Assembly: GCA_022494885.1 (NCBI GenBank)
Contig: JAGVSM010003813.1
Coordinates: 1-64,000, forward strand
Direction: 5' to 3'
Source of the DNA: Micrasema longulum
Lineage: Eukaryota; Arthropoda; Insecta; Trichoptera; Brachycentridae
Length of the DNA stretch: 64,000 nucleotides
This document shows, piece by piece, positions 11,430 through 22,333 of the stretch (its first letter is position 1; each line of letters opens with the position of its first letter). The position numbers and the translations under genes are program-made. The notes beneath the pieces were generated by a model that saw only the letters and a list, made by a program, of their open reading frames with translations, ran no database searches and was not told where the DNA came from.

Positions 11430-11671
11430 AACTATGAACGGCTGAGACAAGCATTATCGACAGAATCAAGAAAAGGGCGCTGCGTTGGTTCGGACATGTA
11501 GAGCGAATGGACAGCGAGAGAACGGCTAAAAGAATCTACGATGCGAATGTTGATGGATGCAGAAAACGACCAAGACCGAGAAAGACATGGCACGAATATA
11601 AATAATCGGCGTGCGTGCATGGGAAGATGTATGAATGTAGAGGAAGCGCGGTATGTATGCAGATTGTGTAT
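11430..11671 (+). pseudogene. LINE-G reverse transcriptase, C-terminal relic
   Basis: One frame contains IIDRIKKRALRWFGHVERMD, SERTAKRIYDAN and RKRPRPRKTWHEY before a stop. These are the classic end blocks of a large group of insect non-LTR polyproteins. LRWF.HVERMD..R also occurs in the copy at 30711-31183. Downstream the VEEAR..C block continues in another frame up to 11660. The copy stops abruptly at 11671, where LINE-A sequence begins, so its own 3' end is lost. Confidence 0.88.
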
Positions 11672-11691
11672 ATTATTTTGTTGCCCTTCAA
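11672..11691 (+). mobile_element. LINE-A, left stub of an interrupted copy
   Basis: About 20 bases (ATTTTGTTGCCCTTCA) equal 37553-37569 of the LINE-A copy at 37 kb, at the very end of its coding region. The sequence that should follow resumes only at 12442, after the LINE-B insertion. Confidence 0.75.
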
Positions 11692-12441
11692 AAACATTAG
11701 TCCAGAGCTTACTTCTTCCACTCCTTGACTACGCGGATGTATGTTATCCAGATGCTAACTCTGAATTGCTTGATAAGTTAGAACGATTGCAGAATATTTG
11801 TATTCGTTATATCTTTAATCTTCGCAAATTTGACCACATAACCGAGTATCGCACGCAACTACACTGGCTCAGTATCAGGCATAGAAGAAACATTCACATT
11901 CCATCACTTCTTCACAATATTTTAAATAATCCCACTTCGCCTGTTTATCTGAGAGAGCTCATCCAACCTCTTTCACAACACGGACTATCTCTTCGTTCTA
12001 GTAACGAGAGAACCCTTTTAATACCCTGTCATCGCTCTAATTTTTTTGCCTCCTCTTTCACAGTAGTAGCCGCTCGATTGTGGAATAATCTGCCCACTAA
12101 TGTTAGAGACGCCCCTTCATTATTTACATTTAAGTCAAGATTGAAATGTCACTATCTGAATATTTAAATTGTTCCTTTATCCTTGTTCTTTCCTTCCCAT
12201 CCCCTCTCCTCTCTTCATAGTGTAGTGTTATTTTTTTTTTTTATATATATATATTTATTTTAGTTAATCTTTGCTTTTAATTTTTGTATAAAATTGTAAG
12301 ATTCAATATGTCCATGTATTTAAAATTTTCTCAAACTGAACGGTTTGGGTAAGTAGGAAGAAATTGCCTTAAGGCAATATGCCCGCCCTAATATGTATAT
12401 TTATTGTATATGTATATAAAGTGTCAAATAAAATAAATAAA
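11692..12441 (+). pseudogene. LINE-B, 5'-truncated copy inserted in LINE-A
   Basis: The frame from about 11697 to the stop at 12165-12167 encodes the C-terminus of a CR1/jockey-type reverse transcriptase: LVQSLLLPLLDYADVCY, LDKLERLQNICIRYIF, YRTQLHWLSIRHRR, SVHA-like TVVAARLWNNLP and FKSRLKCHYLNI. It is open for about 155 codons. The 3' untranslated part contains the palindrome TTGCCTTAAGGCAA and ends in AAATAAAATAAATAAA. Related copies lie on the minus strand at 44821-45605 and 54612-55113. Lack of the palm marks typical 5' truncation on insertion. Confidence 0.92.
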
Positions 12442-12790
12442 TAATAAGGAATATTTTTATGTATTTTTATATATTTCATTTCCCTTTTTAATAAACTACT
12501 TATATATAATATAATATTTTACTATAAAATAAAAATGTGCCTTTTACAGTACCTTGTACATAATATTTTCTTTTCTCATTCTTATTAAATACAAAAATGT
12601 TATACCTGTCTATTTATTATAGAAGCAAAAAATCCACAAATATTTCTTGTATACCCACAAACAGGCCATGCCGTTGTGGAATTTTTTCGTTTACTATTCT
12701 TAAAGTTAATATATATTTCATTGCTATGTTATTAAACTAATTTTAATACTCTGTTTTACCTCTTATGTATATTGTAAAAAAAAGACAGAT
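12442..12790 (+). mobile_element. LINE-A 3' UTR, right part of the interrupted copy
   Basis: Resumes exactly where the stub at 11691 breaks off (TAATAAGGAATATTTTTA, compare 37571-37587). It continues to the ACCCACAAACAGGCCATGCC block and an A-rich end at about 12775-12790. Confidence 0.85.
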
Positions 12791-13599
12791 ATATGGGACA
12801 AAACGGCGTGATTGTGTTTATTTTGTGAAAAAATAAGCATAAATGACATAATTGATGTCATAATAATATTCAGCATCATCCAAAAATTACATGACGCATC
12901 ATTATGTAAATAGAAAAATGAAACATGTTAATTGATTTGAAAAATTTACTAATAAAATAGCGCAAAGGAAATAAAAATATTATGAAGCATTCGCGATGAT
13001 GTTTTTGTTCAAGGTTGATATTGTAATACGAAATCAAATATTCGAAGAACATCAAAGAAAACGGATTTCCCCATATAAAAAGGCAGGTGTACTTGTCCGA
13101 TTTTAGGAATAAATGATTTAAGCATAATCCCAAAAACATAAAGAATAGCTTCATGTCATTGTAACTAAAAATATATAATAATATCTGTACCTCAGAAGAT
13201 AAAACGCGGGCGCCACCTTTTGCCATTTTGAAGTTAAAAATGCAGAAATTATCGCAATATGATATTTTATACGTGAATAAAATACCTATGTCCACTTTCG
13301 TCATACACATATTTATTTAGGTTGAAAAAAAATCTGAAGTCCACTTTATTTTAATGAAAAAAACATTACAGATCCTACTTTAATATTTGATTTATTTTTT
13401 GAATAAATTCATTACATACATAAGTAAACATATTTAATACCATGGGGAATCTAATAAAATTAGTGGATTTGAAAAAATATTCTCTTCCTCTTTTTTAAAA
13501 ACTGCTGTTTTCTTTTATTTACCTTTCTTTTATAAAGGTAAATATTTACATTTGTTACAGATGTAATATTTATTTTTTATAAATAAATACTGTTTACCA
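12791..13599. other. No recognised element; 144-codon open frame on the minus strand
   Basis: The minus-strand frame 13310-12876 is open for 144 codons. It is rich in F, I, L, Y and has no motif I recognise, so I do not call it a gene. At 13185-13200 the sequence CTGTACCTCAGAAG equals the tip of the inverted-repeat element at 52001-52266, but no partner end was found nearby. Confidence 0.35.
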
Positions 13600-13735
13600 T
13601 TGTGTATTTTTCTTGATGTTTTTGTTCTTTTTTTTAACATTATGTTATTTTTTGTTATATTTTTATTTCACTGGTTTTATTGTAATTATGTAAAAGGTTC
13701 ATAGAACTGTAAATAAATAAATAAACAGAGAAGAA
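13600..13735 (+). mobile_element. LINE 3' tail
   Basis: T-rich untranslated sequence ending in GAACTGTAAATAAATAAATA. The end resembles the one at 36600-36640 (GAACCGTTGATG then TAAATAAATAAATAAA), suggesting one family. No coding part is attached. Confidence 0.5.
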
Positions 13736-13741
13736 GAAGAA

Positions 13742-13825
13742 GAGTACTGAGCGGGCATTAAACCTCGAACTTACTAATCCGTAGTCCGCAACACTATTCA
13801 TGGGACCCTAACCCGTCTCATTAAT
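13742..13825 (-). mobile_element. SINE-A, head only, minus strand
   Basis: Reverse complement gives GGGTCCCATGAATAGTGTTG, CGGACTACGGATTAG and AAGTTCGAGGTTTAATGCCC, the tRNA-like head of SINE-A. The body is absent. Confidence 0.7.
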
Positions 13826-14104
13826 CAAATTAAATATACGAAAATACAACTCAGAGAAACAACTTAACTATTCTTAAACAATCCTTGTTTACAATTTGAA
13901 AGCTAAAACCTTTTTTGGGTTATAAATTACATACCCGGTTAAAATAAATTGCCGTTCATACAGAAAGGGGCTATATGGGCTTAAACTAAATAACTATTTT
14001 ACAGTTGAGTGAATAGGAGTTTAGTAACGTAAGAACTTCATTTATTATTTTCTCTAAAAATACATGTGTACTTAAAAAACGTATAGATGTTCGTATAGTA
14101 TTAC
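13826..14104. other. No recognisable feature
   Basis: AT-rich sequence without repeats or open frames that I can support. Confidence 0.4.
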
Positions 14105-14225
14105 GTCCACTCAGTTTCTTTATTCAGAATTTTTACCTGAGAGAATCCATCCGGACAAAAACAATCGTCCAGGGTTCTGGTTCTATGATATTTCACGCAC
14201 AGAACTGTAGTCTTCATCTTCTATT
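14105..14225 (+). repeat. Dispersed repeat C, plus strand
   Basis: Contains ATCCATCCGGAC, GTCCAGGGTTCTGGTTCTAT and CACAGAACTGTAG. The same blocks occur at 33510-33605 on the plus strand and 8590-8710 on the minus strand. Confidence 0.6.
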
Positions 14226-14320
14226 GTTCATTTTATTGTATACTGAATAAAAAATAAATAAAAAAAACAACAAGTGTAATTCTGTCTATTTTGTGTAATT
14301 CTATAATTATTGAATATATA

Positions 14321-14684
14321 CAGGGTGTTCGTTAAACCCTGTCACATCTGAAACCACGATGATCAGTATGAGCAAGAAGACACATTGGCACTTTAAAATA
14401 TTTTTATAGAACGAATAAAAGCTTAAAAAAAAAATATAGAAAAAAAAACAAACAATTGCTAACTTCTGCACGGGAGAAATGAGGAGGGGGTAGAGGGGAA
14501 TCTGAACCGCATGGCCGCGCCTCCCTCGCTTCTCCCCTGCAGAAGTAAGCAACCATTTGTTTTTTCTATATTTTATTTTTAAGATTTTAGTCGTTCTAAA
14601 AAAATATTTCAATGTGCCAATATGTCTTCTTTCTCATACTGATCATCGTGGTTTCGGATGTGACAGGGTTTAAAGAACACCCTG
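14321..14684. mobile_element. TA-flanked hairpin MITE with GC-rich loop
   Basis: The element is almost one large palindrome. The ends are CAGGGTGTTCG...GAACACCCTG, with TA directly outside each end (14319-14320 and 14685-14686), as expected for a Tc1/mariner-type target. The arms (about 14321-14500 and 14520-14684) pair through ACCCTGTCACATC, the GATGATCAGTATGAG block and the CTTCTGCA.GGGAGAA block. The loop near 14490-14520 is GC-rich (GGAGGGGGTAGAGGGG and GGCCGCGCC). No transposase is encoded. The 101-codon open frame across it is a by-product. Confidence 0.92.
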
Positions 14685-14689
14685 TATAT

Positions 14690-15300
14690 GCAGCTGAAAT
14701 TGTATCGACAAATACCTTCAAACTGCATGTTTTATAGTAGGTATATTTGTTGAATTACATTATTAAATAAAAATAAATTTAAAAAATCCACTTAGAGACA
14801 TAACTAATCATTTCATTAGTAAAAAAAGCCCATTTATAGAAAAAGTAGGCAGTAAATAATATTTTTTAAGTTCGATATTAAAAATGCTATCAGTTACACG
14901 CAAGAGTCGTATCTATGACAATAGTTTACATACATAGATATGAACTTAGAAAACTCTTCGTTACATAAATAATTGTATGTGTGTCTTGATGTGATCTCTC
15001 TTTTTTTCAAATAGTTGAGGACAACGTAATACCTGATATATGTAAGTTTTTGTAAGTATAGAAATAACGTGCCTTTTTATTATGCGTCAGTGATTGTGCG
15101 TAATAATATTTATTGGTAAATGATTACAGCTATTACTGCGCACAAAGATGTCAATTTATTCAATAGCGGCTTTTAAAATACATTATATCATTAAAATAAA
15201 GTACATTTATAAACGTGTTTAAAATCACATTAAAGTATAATATTCATAAATAAATTTAAACACCACGTATTTTTTAGTCTTAAGAAGTTATAAATAATGT
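14690..15300. other. No recognisable feature
   Basis: AT-rich DNA without supported open frames or matches in the window. Confidence 0.4.
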
Positions 15301-15301
15301 T

Positions 15302-15600
15302 TTGAGTTTGTCCAAACCCCTGTAGACAAGGACAGGATTCAACCCTCCAGGGAGCCGTTAATATCAACATAATACAACAGAGATTAAGAGCATTTTAAAT
15401 AAGGTAATATCGAAGTCATGGCATATGGAAGAATCGAAGGAATAAAGATGTATAAATATAGGCAGAATGGTGAATGTTACACAGTGTGTAAAGTGGCCAA
15501 TTAAACCAGCCAATGAGAGGTCAAAAGCCCTGTAAATGCCAGGACTTCTATATTCCCTTCTTTAAAATTATCTTCATCTCTGTTGTATTTCGTTGATTTA
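15302..15600. repeat. FB1 fold-back unit (inverted then direct half)
   Basis: The left half (15302-15414) is FB1 in reverse: GAGTTTGTCCAAAC, GTAGACAAGGACAGGATTCA, GGGAGC, ATACAACAGAGATTAAGAGC. The right half (15420-15596) is FB1 forward: GAATGGTGAATGTTACACAG, TAAAGTGGCCA, ACCAGCCAATGAGAGGTC, TTCATCTCTGTTGTA. The two halves can pair through ACAACAGAGAT/ATCTCTGTTGT. The same arrangement occurs at 24507-24870. Confidence 0.85.
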
Positions 15601-15604
15601 GAAG

Positions 15605-15700
15605 TTATATAAAACGTTTAAGTTTGTAAGTGAAAATTCTTGATCGAAGTTAATTGTAATTTACTATAGTAACAAACGACGAGTGATACTTTAATTCACA
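15605..15700 (+). repeat. Dispersed repeat L, plus strand
   Basis: Block TTTAAGTTTGTAAGTGAAAA followed by TTCTTGAT.GAAGTT and an ACGAGTGATACT part. Copies at 35847-35950 (plus) and 53820-53882 (minus). Two of three copies adjoin FB1 units. Confidence 0.65.
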
Positions 15701-16457
15701 AATTTAGAGTATCAAGTGACCGGTTTTATCGCTTTCGCGACATCTTCGAGACTGGTCCAATCTTATCTTGGTTGCATTTACGAGTCCCCTTCTAATGTTT
15801 AAAAATCCAAATGTACTGGTATTTTATCTAATTTTTAAAAAAAATATCCTTTTATACTTTTTAAAAATACTTTAAACTATGTAACCTGGCCTTGTAGATT
15901 TTTTTTTCATTTTCAGAGCACCAAAAATAAAATAAATATAATATGATCATTATTTTATAAGTGGACGATATTATGTTATGTCTGTACTCTGTACTTATTT
16001 CAATCCAAATTCAAACTAATGAATAAAATAATCCGTAAGGGTAAATAAATAAATTTTCAAATAGAAGGAAAAAAAATGTCTGAGCACCCGATGACAAACT
16101 ATTTATTAAAAGTTTATCGGGACAAACAATATGTTTTAATACTTGAATAACACGTATATTGTATTGAATAAAGAATACATAAAATTAAAATATAAATCAT
16201 CGGAGTAATAGAGAAACTTTTTCACTCATATTTTTATGAGAATTTTTATAATTATAAAGTTTTTTTTTATTTTTTTATTTACATCCAATATGACATTTTT
16301 AAAAACATTTAAAAACCATTTTTTTTATAGGACTCACAGAGCCAATTTATATGGCTTGTCGGTAAAGATCCTTTACATGAAAACAAATGCTAACACTACA
16401 TAGTTGTATAATAATAATTACTACTAACTTAAATATATGGAGCGAAAAAAATACATT
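15701..16457. other. No gene; one LINE-E tip
   Basis: Mostly unassigned AT-rich DNA. At 16030-16060 ATCCGTAAGGGTAAATAAAT resembles the end of LINE-E. Long T runs at 16258-16330 are simple sequence. Confidence 0.4.
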
Positions 16458-16765
16458 TTATTTTTTTTATTTTTTTATTATTTAAATTTCATTGATAAAC
16501 CCTTACGGGTTACATAGATTTAACAAAATAGGTTCACTTTTAAAATTCACATTCTACTGTTAATAATAATATTTTTAACATTTTTTGTAAAGGTTGTCTG
16601 AGTATTTAGTTAGTTTTGTCTGGTAGTTTATTGTATAATTTCAGTCCATGGTTTATTAGTCTTGATTGTCCTTTTCTCGTTTTAAAAGATTGTATATGAT
16701 ATTTTTCTGATATTCTCGTATTGTGTTCATGTTTGCTACAGTTTTTTTCAAGTTATAACATATAA
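16458..16765 (-). pseudogene. LINE-E C-terminus and 3' UTR, minus strand
   Basis: On the minus strand a short frame reads NTRISEKYHIQSFKTRKGQS, then LINHGLKLYNKLPDKTN, then a stop. The GLKLYN.LP block is the normal end motif of non-LTR polyproteins. The untranslated part that follows holds the stem AACCCGTAAGGGTT near 16500 and finishes in an A-rich end (T-rich on the plus strand, 16458-16478). Copies lie at 18975-19195 and 60421-61325. Confidence 0.82.
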
Positions 16766-18625
16766 TTTATGTTTTCAAATAATATTTAGAAAAATGCAAA
16801 AAAGCAAAAAATAAGTATTTGATATCGCAATTATAAGATAAAAAATAAATACAAAACCGGAATACCAAAATTAAAAACAGAAGTGTGTACATATCGATCG
16901 ATAACACATGTTTTATAATGACTTTTTATTTTTACTCTTACGGATTTCGGATTTGTTCGGATTTGCTAACGTTTGTTTGAAAATTTCTAGGCTTTCTTTA
17001 TCGGTAATATGCTACTATGATATTATGATATACTCAAAGTCTGGACAGTACTTGAAGCAATGTATCGAGCATGTATAGACTCCAGATATGCCAATTTGAT
17101 TAAAAGTATCCAACGCTAATTTACAAGTAATTGTAAACGATGACTGGTTATCTGAAGAGATACCTGTAAAAAGACGAGTCAATTGACTAAAAATCTGGGT
17201 TTGAAGAAAAAATAGTTTTGATGTGTTTAAGACGATTTATATTTGTATACAATAATATAATCTATTGTAACAGCGCAGAAATCACTAGAGTCAAATTGCT
17301 TTGACCATTGCGTGACTTTGATTGCTAAATGACTTGTGGGAACAAAATTAATGGGCAGATGTTAACCCAAGCTCGATCGGTGTGTAATTATTATTTTGCC
17401 TTAAACATTATTTAATTTCAAGGTGAGTCAAATATGACTTACCAATCCCACAACATTTCATAATTTACCTATCGAAATAGTCCCAACATAAATGATCAGA
17501 AACCTCAAAAAATATTTATTTAGTACCTAGTACCTAATGGTTTACGTTTGTTATGGATTAACGTGCCATGCATAATTAAAATAATTGAAGATTTAATTCG
17601 TATTTATAATAGGACAATTAAAATTTTGTGACGGAAGTTGCTTTAACCCTTTGATCCCTGAACATAGATTTAGTAGAGTTTTAAACTTTTTCTTTTTGGA
17701 TTATGTTATGTAAAGCTTGAAAACGATCATATATATTTATCTTGTTTTTTTTAAAATTTGTAGCATCAGGGAGTTGCAACATGAAAATTCGTTATTTTTT
17801 CAATACGATATATTTACAAAAGTAAGTGAAAAACTAACACAAATAAACAAAAAAAATATTGAGGAAAAAATAAAGAGCTGAAACCTTTATTTTTGTGAAG
17901 AGATTCATCTGATCGAATTATTTCACATACTAGGCAACATTTGAAAATAATTTTCATTTTTTTAAACTTAATCTTGGATCAGTAGGTTTTATAAAAAAAA
18001 ATGAGGTTGTCCAAATGTTTGTAGACAAAAGAGGAGTCATTTTATTGAGCTAATTAAAAAAAACGATACTAAAATTTAACATAATATTCAACAAAGTAAT
18101 CGAAACATTTTGTCAAATTAATTACATTGTCAATTCGTTAAATGACCGTTTTATTACTAGCATGTTTTTTATATTAAAAATAAAACGAACTAGTTTTGAA
18201 TAAATCAATTTTAACATAAAAAATGAGAAGTGCATTTTTTGCCAGAGAGAAAAAATAATATCGCGGTTTTAAATTAAACTACAGGTCCAATTACGCTGGG
18301 AAGATTGAAAGAGAAACTTATACTTCGGCTCGTACCGGGTTTGCGGTTTAAAAAATGTAACTGATTAGAGTAAGTTGGCTGAATGGCATAAAAAACTGCG
18401 AATGGGCGTAAATTGAACCACTTTCGTTACTTTAAACTGAGTACCTAACTTCCGATTAAGCCAATAATTACTAACGAGACAGGTGTCAAAACTAAAATGC
18501 TTCAGGTTTGCATAATTTGAATAAGGCGACAATTCATTATAATTTATCAAAACCCAATCAATCGCTAATTAATTACAACCTGATTTGTATAAAAACATAA
18601 ATCTTATTCGCTTAAGACTTTCATA
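16766..18625. other. No gene; one small FB1 fragment
   Basis: About 1.9 kb of AT-rich, apparently single-copy DNA. The only recognised piece is an FB1 tip at 18003-18042 (TGTCCAAATGTTTGTAGACA). No open frame looked coding. Confidence 0.45.
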
Positions 18626-18930
18626 ATTTTTTTTTTGTTTTTTTATTTTATTATTTCGATGAACAGACTGAGTTCATTTCAAACGTACATTATTAAGAAA
18701 AATACAATTATATACAGTATTATTATTGTCTTATTCTGAGTGGTGGGGGGTCAGTGCTATGCAAGCTCCTGACGTCACTACGACCTGTGAAGATCTATTG
18801 TGACGGGTCCCCGTAAATAGTTCTCGCCTTCCAATGTACCGACCAGGTATTATATACAGTATCATTAAACTAGAAATAAAACAATAAAAATAACCAAAGA
18901 CAAATAAATATAAAGAAAACATATCATTAG
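18626..18930 (-). mobile_element. LINE 3' UTR, minus strand
   Basis: A T-rich start (18626-18655) would be the A-rich end of a minus-strand retroelement. The adjacent part is GC-richer (18740-18840) with TGGTGGGGGGTCAGTG and CCTGACGTCACTACGACCTG. No coding end motif is visible, so the family is unknown. Confidence 0.45.
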
Positions 18931-18974
18931 ATCCGGGTTGATAACAGGTGTTAGAAATTCATTGAATATTTTCA

Positions 18975-19195
18975 TTGAAGGTTTTATTCCGTAAGGGTTT
19001 ATAAATTAAAGAAATTAATTTGTTCACCCTTACGGATTATAATGTTCATTTAACAAAATAATTTTTCATATATAATAATTCATAATCTGTCGTTGATGAT
19101 AATGTTTTTAAAATATTTGAAACGGGTCTTTTGATTGGTTTTGTCTGGCAGTTTATTGTATAATTTCAGTCCCTGATTCTGATATTCTCGTATGT
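18975..19195 (-). pseudogene. LINE-E C-terminus with internal deletion, minus strand
   Basis: Shares with 16458-16765 the blocks ATACGAGAATATCAGA, GACTGAAATTATACAATAAA and the CCGTAAGGG stem. About 50 bases present in the other copy, covering IQSFKTRKGQ, are missing between ATATCAGA and the GGGACTG block. Part of the C-terminal frame remains. Confidence 0.78.
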
Positions 19196-19199
19196 ATTT

Positions 19200-19480
19200 A
19201 TATATTTATTTTATTTATTTATTTACACTCTTTATCAAAATACAATTCCATGTTCACTTTGCCCAGCTAACAAGGGTACATACCCCGTTCCAAGCTAGGC
19301 AATTACATTTTAATATATTATAATAGTTGACAAATTAATATAGAGCACAGACAAACAATATATAAACTTATTCGTATATTCATTTTGATACATATACATA
19401 CAGACATACACATTTATACACATTTATTGATGAATACATAATATTTTAAATATCTGCCTTCTAATAATATACAAAATGAT
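19200..19480 (-). mobile_element. Possible LINE 3' tail, minus strand
   Basis: Opens with TTTATTTTATTTATTTATTT and then ACACTCTTTATC..., like the reversed ends of LINE-B (TTTATTTGACACTTTATATA). The sequence after that differs from LINE-B, so this is another family or a diverged copy. Nothing coding is seen up to 19480. Confidence 0.45.
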
Positions 19481-19484
19481 GAAT

Positions 19485-20304
19485 CAAAGCGCTCATACAC
19501 GCGTTTGTGTAATATTCATGTAAAAAAGTGAATTTGAACATGAATGTTGCGTCTCATAAAACGAAATAATACGGACCAAAATGGACACCAAGTCATTGGA
19601 ACAAAAGGCATAATAGTACTACACACGTGCGTTTCCAGAAACTATCTACCAGCCAGCGGGCCACATGGCGACGATATCTACCTACTGTCTACAAAAGCTT
19701 CTCTTCGGACATCTATCTCCCTTTGTTAACCATGGAATTGAAACAGTGTTTGATTTATTTAGTTTTTTGTTGCTTACTTCTTGGCATGAACACTTGACCA
19801 ATTTACTACTATACTCTATTTTTTATAAATTTATTAATATTGTTTTAACTTTGCTGGAATTCCTCTCGTCCATGCGCTTTGTAGCTGCACGATGATTGGT
19901 TATCTAGCTTTCATATATCAACTTTAACTTACCTAAATTTTGTAAAGGGGGTCCAGAATTCCAATTGTCTATGCGCTTAGTAGCTGCAAGACGGGTTGTA
20001 ATCTTACTCCTTTTTATTATTCATATTATTTTTATTTTTTTTACACTAAATTTATTTGTCAATTTTTCAAAATGTGTAAATGGGGGTTAAATTTCTAACT
20101 GTCTATGCGCTCTGTAGCTGCAAGACGTCCTGTAATCTAGCTTCTATCTGTTATATTTTTTTATTGATCTTAATTGAAAACGAGGAACTAGAATCCCAAC
20201 CGTCCATGCGTTCTGTAGCTGCAAGACGTACTGGGATATTTATTAATTGTACAGCGCCCTTGAGGTGATTTTCACAAAAATGGCACTACACAAATTATCC
20301 AACT

Positions 20305-20345
<41 letters not shown>
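19485..20345 (+). repeat. TR1 element, copy one, with (AT)n tail
   Basis: Three-part repeat. The left part holds AATGTTGCGTCTCATAAAAC and TACTGTCTACAAAAG. The middle holds four diverged tandem blocks of 100-135 bp, each with ATGCGCT.TGTAGCTGCA (cores near 19870, 19968, 20102 and 20204). The right end is ACAGCGCCCTTGAGGTGATT then ATGGCACTACACAAATTA, and a (AT)n run at 20307-20344. The 6-bp stem AGCGCC/GGCGCT of other copies and the microsatellite end resemble 3' ends of L2-like retroelements. Copies at 43545-44252 and, reversed, 47445-48135. Confidence 0.85.
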
Positions 20346-20347
<2 letters not shown>

Positions 20348-20399
20348 CGTGTGTTGTTTATTGCGTATGTGTTTATCATATTTTTTTCGAGTTTTAGTT

Positions 20400-20590
20400 C
20401 TTTGTCTACAATTACATCAGAAGCTAAATTACGAATAAATTTTTAAGATTCTAGGTGAAAAAAATCCATTTCATTTCTTTGTTTTTTTTAGTTCTTTAGT
20501 TGATGTTAGATAAGGGAGGTTACATACTGATTTCAATATTCTATTTTGCTATCGTAGTAGTCTGTTAACTCATTTTGATTTCCAGTTTCC
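20400..20590 (-). mobile_element. LINE-E internal fragment, minus strand
   Basis: Matches 61135-61325, which lies directly upstream (minus-strand sense) of a LINE-E end. Shared blocks are GTCTACAAT.ACATCAG, TTAGTTGATGTTAGATAA and ATATTCTATTTTG. No motif is recognised in translation. Confidence 0.55.
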
Positions 20591-20596
20591 GGGTGA

Positions 20597-20850
20597 GATT
20601 CATCTAATTGAATTATTTTACCTACATACTAAAGGTACCCGCATAAATAAAGGTTTCAGCTCTTTAACTTCACAAACATCAACAGATGAAGGAATTGAAG
20701 GAATATAGATGTTCAAATATAGGCGGAATGGTGAATGTTACACAGTGTGTAAAGTGGCCACTTAAACCAGCCATAAGCCCTGTAGATGCCTAGACTTCCA
20801 TATTACCTTCTCTTAAATGTTCTTCATCTCTGTTGTAAAATGTTAAAATA
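20597..20850 (+). repeat. FB1 unit, forward
   Basis: Contains GTGAGATTCATCTAATTGAA in the opposite sense at its left edge and then forward FB1: CATCAACAGATGAAGGAATT, AATGGTGAATGTTACACAGT, AAGTGGCCACTTAAACCAGC and TTCTTCATCTCTGTTGTAA. The ATGACAGGTC block is deleted near 20775. Confidence 0.8.
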
Positions 20851-22330
20851 TATTTTAATTAAGATATGATATTTATAATTCAAAGAGGCTACGATTTGAA
20901 TAATTACTTACCTTGAAATAATAATGATTAGCAGTTATTACAACATAATAAAGTCAGCAACATAATAGCACGACTTTAGGAGAATCCATACAAACAGAAG
21001 GGTTAGGTATTTTAGCAAGAGATCAATGAATGATTTATCAGGTGATTCAATACGTCTAGGCATATATACTCATAGTGACCTCTGACAGTACAAGCCTAGA
21101 GTGAACTAACATGAAGAGATTTGATAAGTGTGGAATTCAGCAAAAGAAGGTACGCATATTACGTATTGATAATTATACAAAAATATTAAAATGAAATTTT
21201 CTTTAATTGTGACTAACGATAAACTGCCATTTAATTAATATTAAAACAATATTTAGGCAGAAGAAATTAATGTTTTCGATACATGCAGCTACTATTAAAA
21301 TAATTCGTTACCAGCAGGTAATCATTATATATGTTAATAAAATCAATATATTGCTGCTCTTGCTATAATGTGTCATTAATTTTGAAGATGTTTTTTAAAT
21401 TTACCTAAATTTACTGTCTTATATTTCACTTAAAGATTCTTCTCATCGTTTCTTTGAATCCCTTAAAATAAATTTGTGTATATTTATGTTTTTCCTTTTT
21501 TTAAAAAAAATGTTATTACTATTTTATTTTACATCTGAGCATGTTTTTCATTCTTTATTTCAATTCTTAATTTTTAATTACTCTTACGAATTTTCTTCAT
21601 TTTTAATATTATTTCCATTTGTAAATACTCACTACAAACTACAAACCTTAAAATATCTTTTTTTCACTTAAATTTTAACTTTGAAACAACTTTCATTTAT
21701 GTTTTCTTTTTCCATCTCTTTTTTATACTTTCATAATTAACCTAACATATAATTGCTTTTTAATATGGAAACTTCACTGGTCCATTAGAATTAAGTCTAA
21801 TTGTGTAAAATATTAAACTTTGTAACTGTACTGTATGTTTCCTGAATAAAAGAAAATAAAATAAAAAATAGTAACAGTTGGCTATTGCCGGCTTTTACGT
21901 GTTAATCGGTCATTCGAGCTTCGGGTAATTGAGATCTCAGACACCTATAAATTTCAGCCCTTTGGCCCTCATAATGTATTTTTAGTGTGTTATTATCGTT
22001 TATTTGTTTAAATTGTATTTTATAGGAACTAGAACCATCCGAAATCCATTTAAAGCGCTTATTTTTTAACGGTCATCTTCGTACGTACGGAATGCAAATA
22101 TGATAACTCTTTCTAAAAAAAAAACCTTGCCGACACAGAAAACATATTTCTGATTCTTAAAAAAATAAAATCGATTCAGATTTGGGCTAGGTAAATCGGG
22201 AAAACAAATTCTCAATTTTGTCGATTTTAGTTAGGTTTGATCAGTCCGACGTGCGGTTGATATTTTCACGCAGTATTCGGAAGGCATCTGGGAGAGAGTG
22301 AATATTAAATTATTTTTTATTTTATATATC
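20851..22330. other. No gene; possible LINE tail at 21470-21870
   Basis: AT-rich DNA. The part at 21470-21870 ends in TGAATAAAAGAAAATAAAAT, an A-rich end that would suit a plus-strand retroelement, but no coding motif precedes it. 21880-22330 is slightly GC-richer and looks single-copy here. Confidence 0.4.
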
Positions 22331-22333
22331 TAC

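Noticed and set aside
11541..12167. 208-codon open frame read as one protein
   Set aside because: It crosses the junctions LINE-G, LINE-A stub and LINE-B. The first part is out of the LINE-G frame, so the fusion is accidental.
14307..14612. 101-codon open frame on the minus strand
   Set aside because: Lies inside the palindromic MITE at 14321-14684 and has no protein motif.
18770..18800. TGACGTCA-type sites at 2.9, 18.8, 31.8 and 39.3 kb as regulatory elements
   Set aside because: Only short matches in unrelated contexts, several inside transposon tails; expected by chance at this number.
20307..20344. (AT)n run as a replication origin or promoter
   Set aside because: It is the microsatellite tail of TR1, with a (TA)n counterpart at 44231-44250.
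19540..20345. CRISPR-like array from the ATGCGCT blocks
   Set aside because: Blocks are diverged, 100-135 bp apart and part of a dispersed eukaryotic repeat; no constant repeat-spacer structure.
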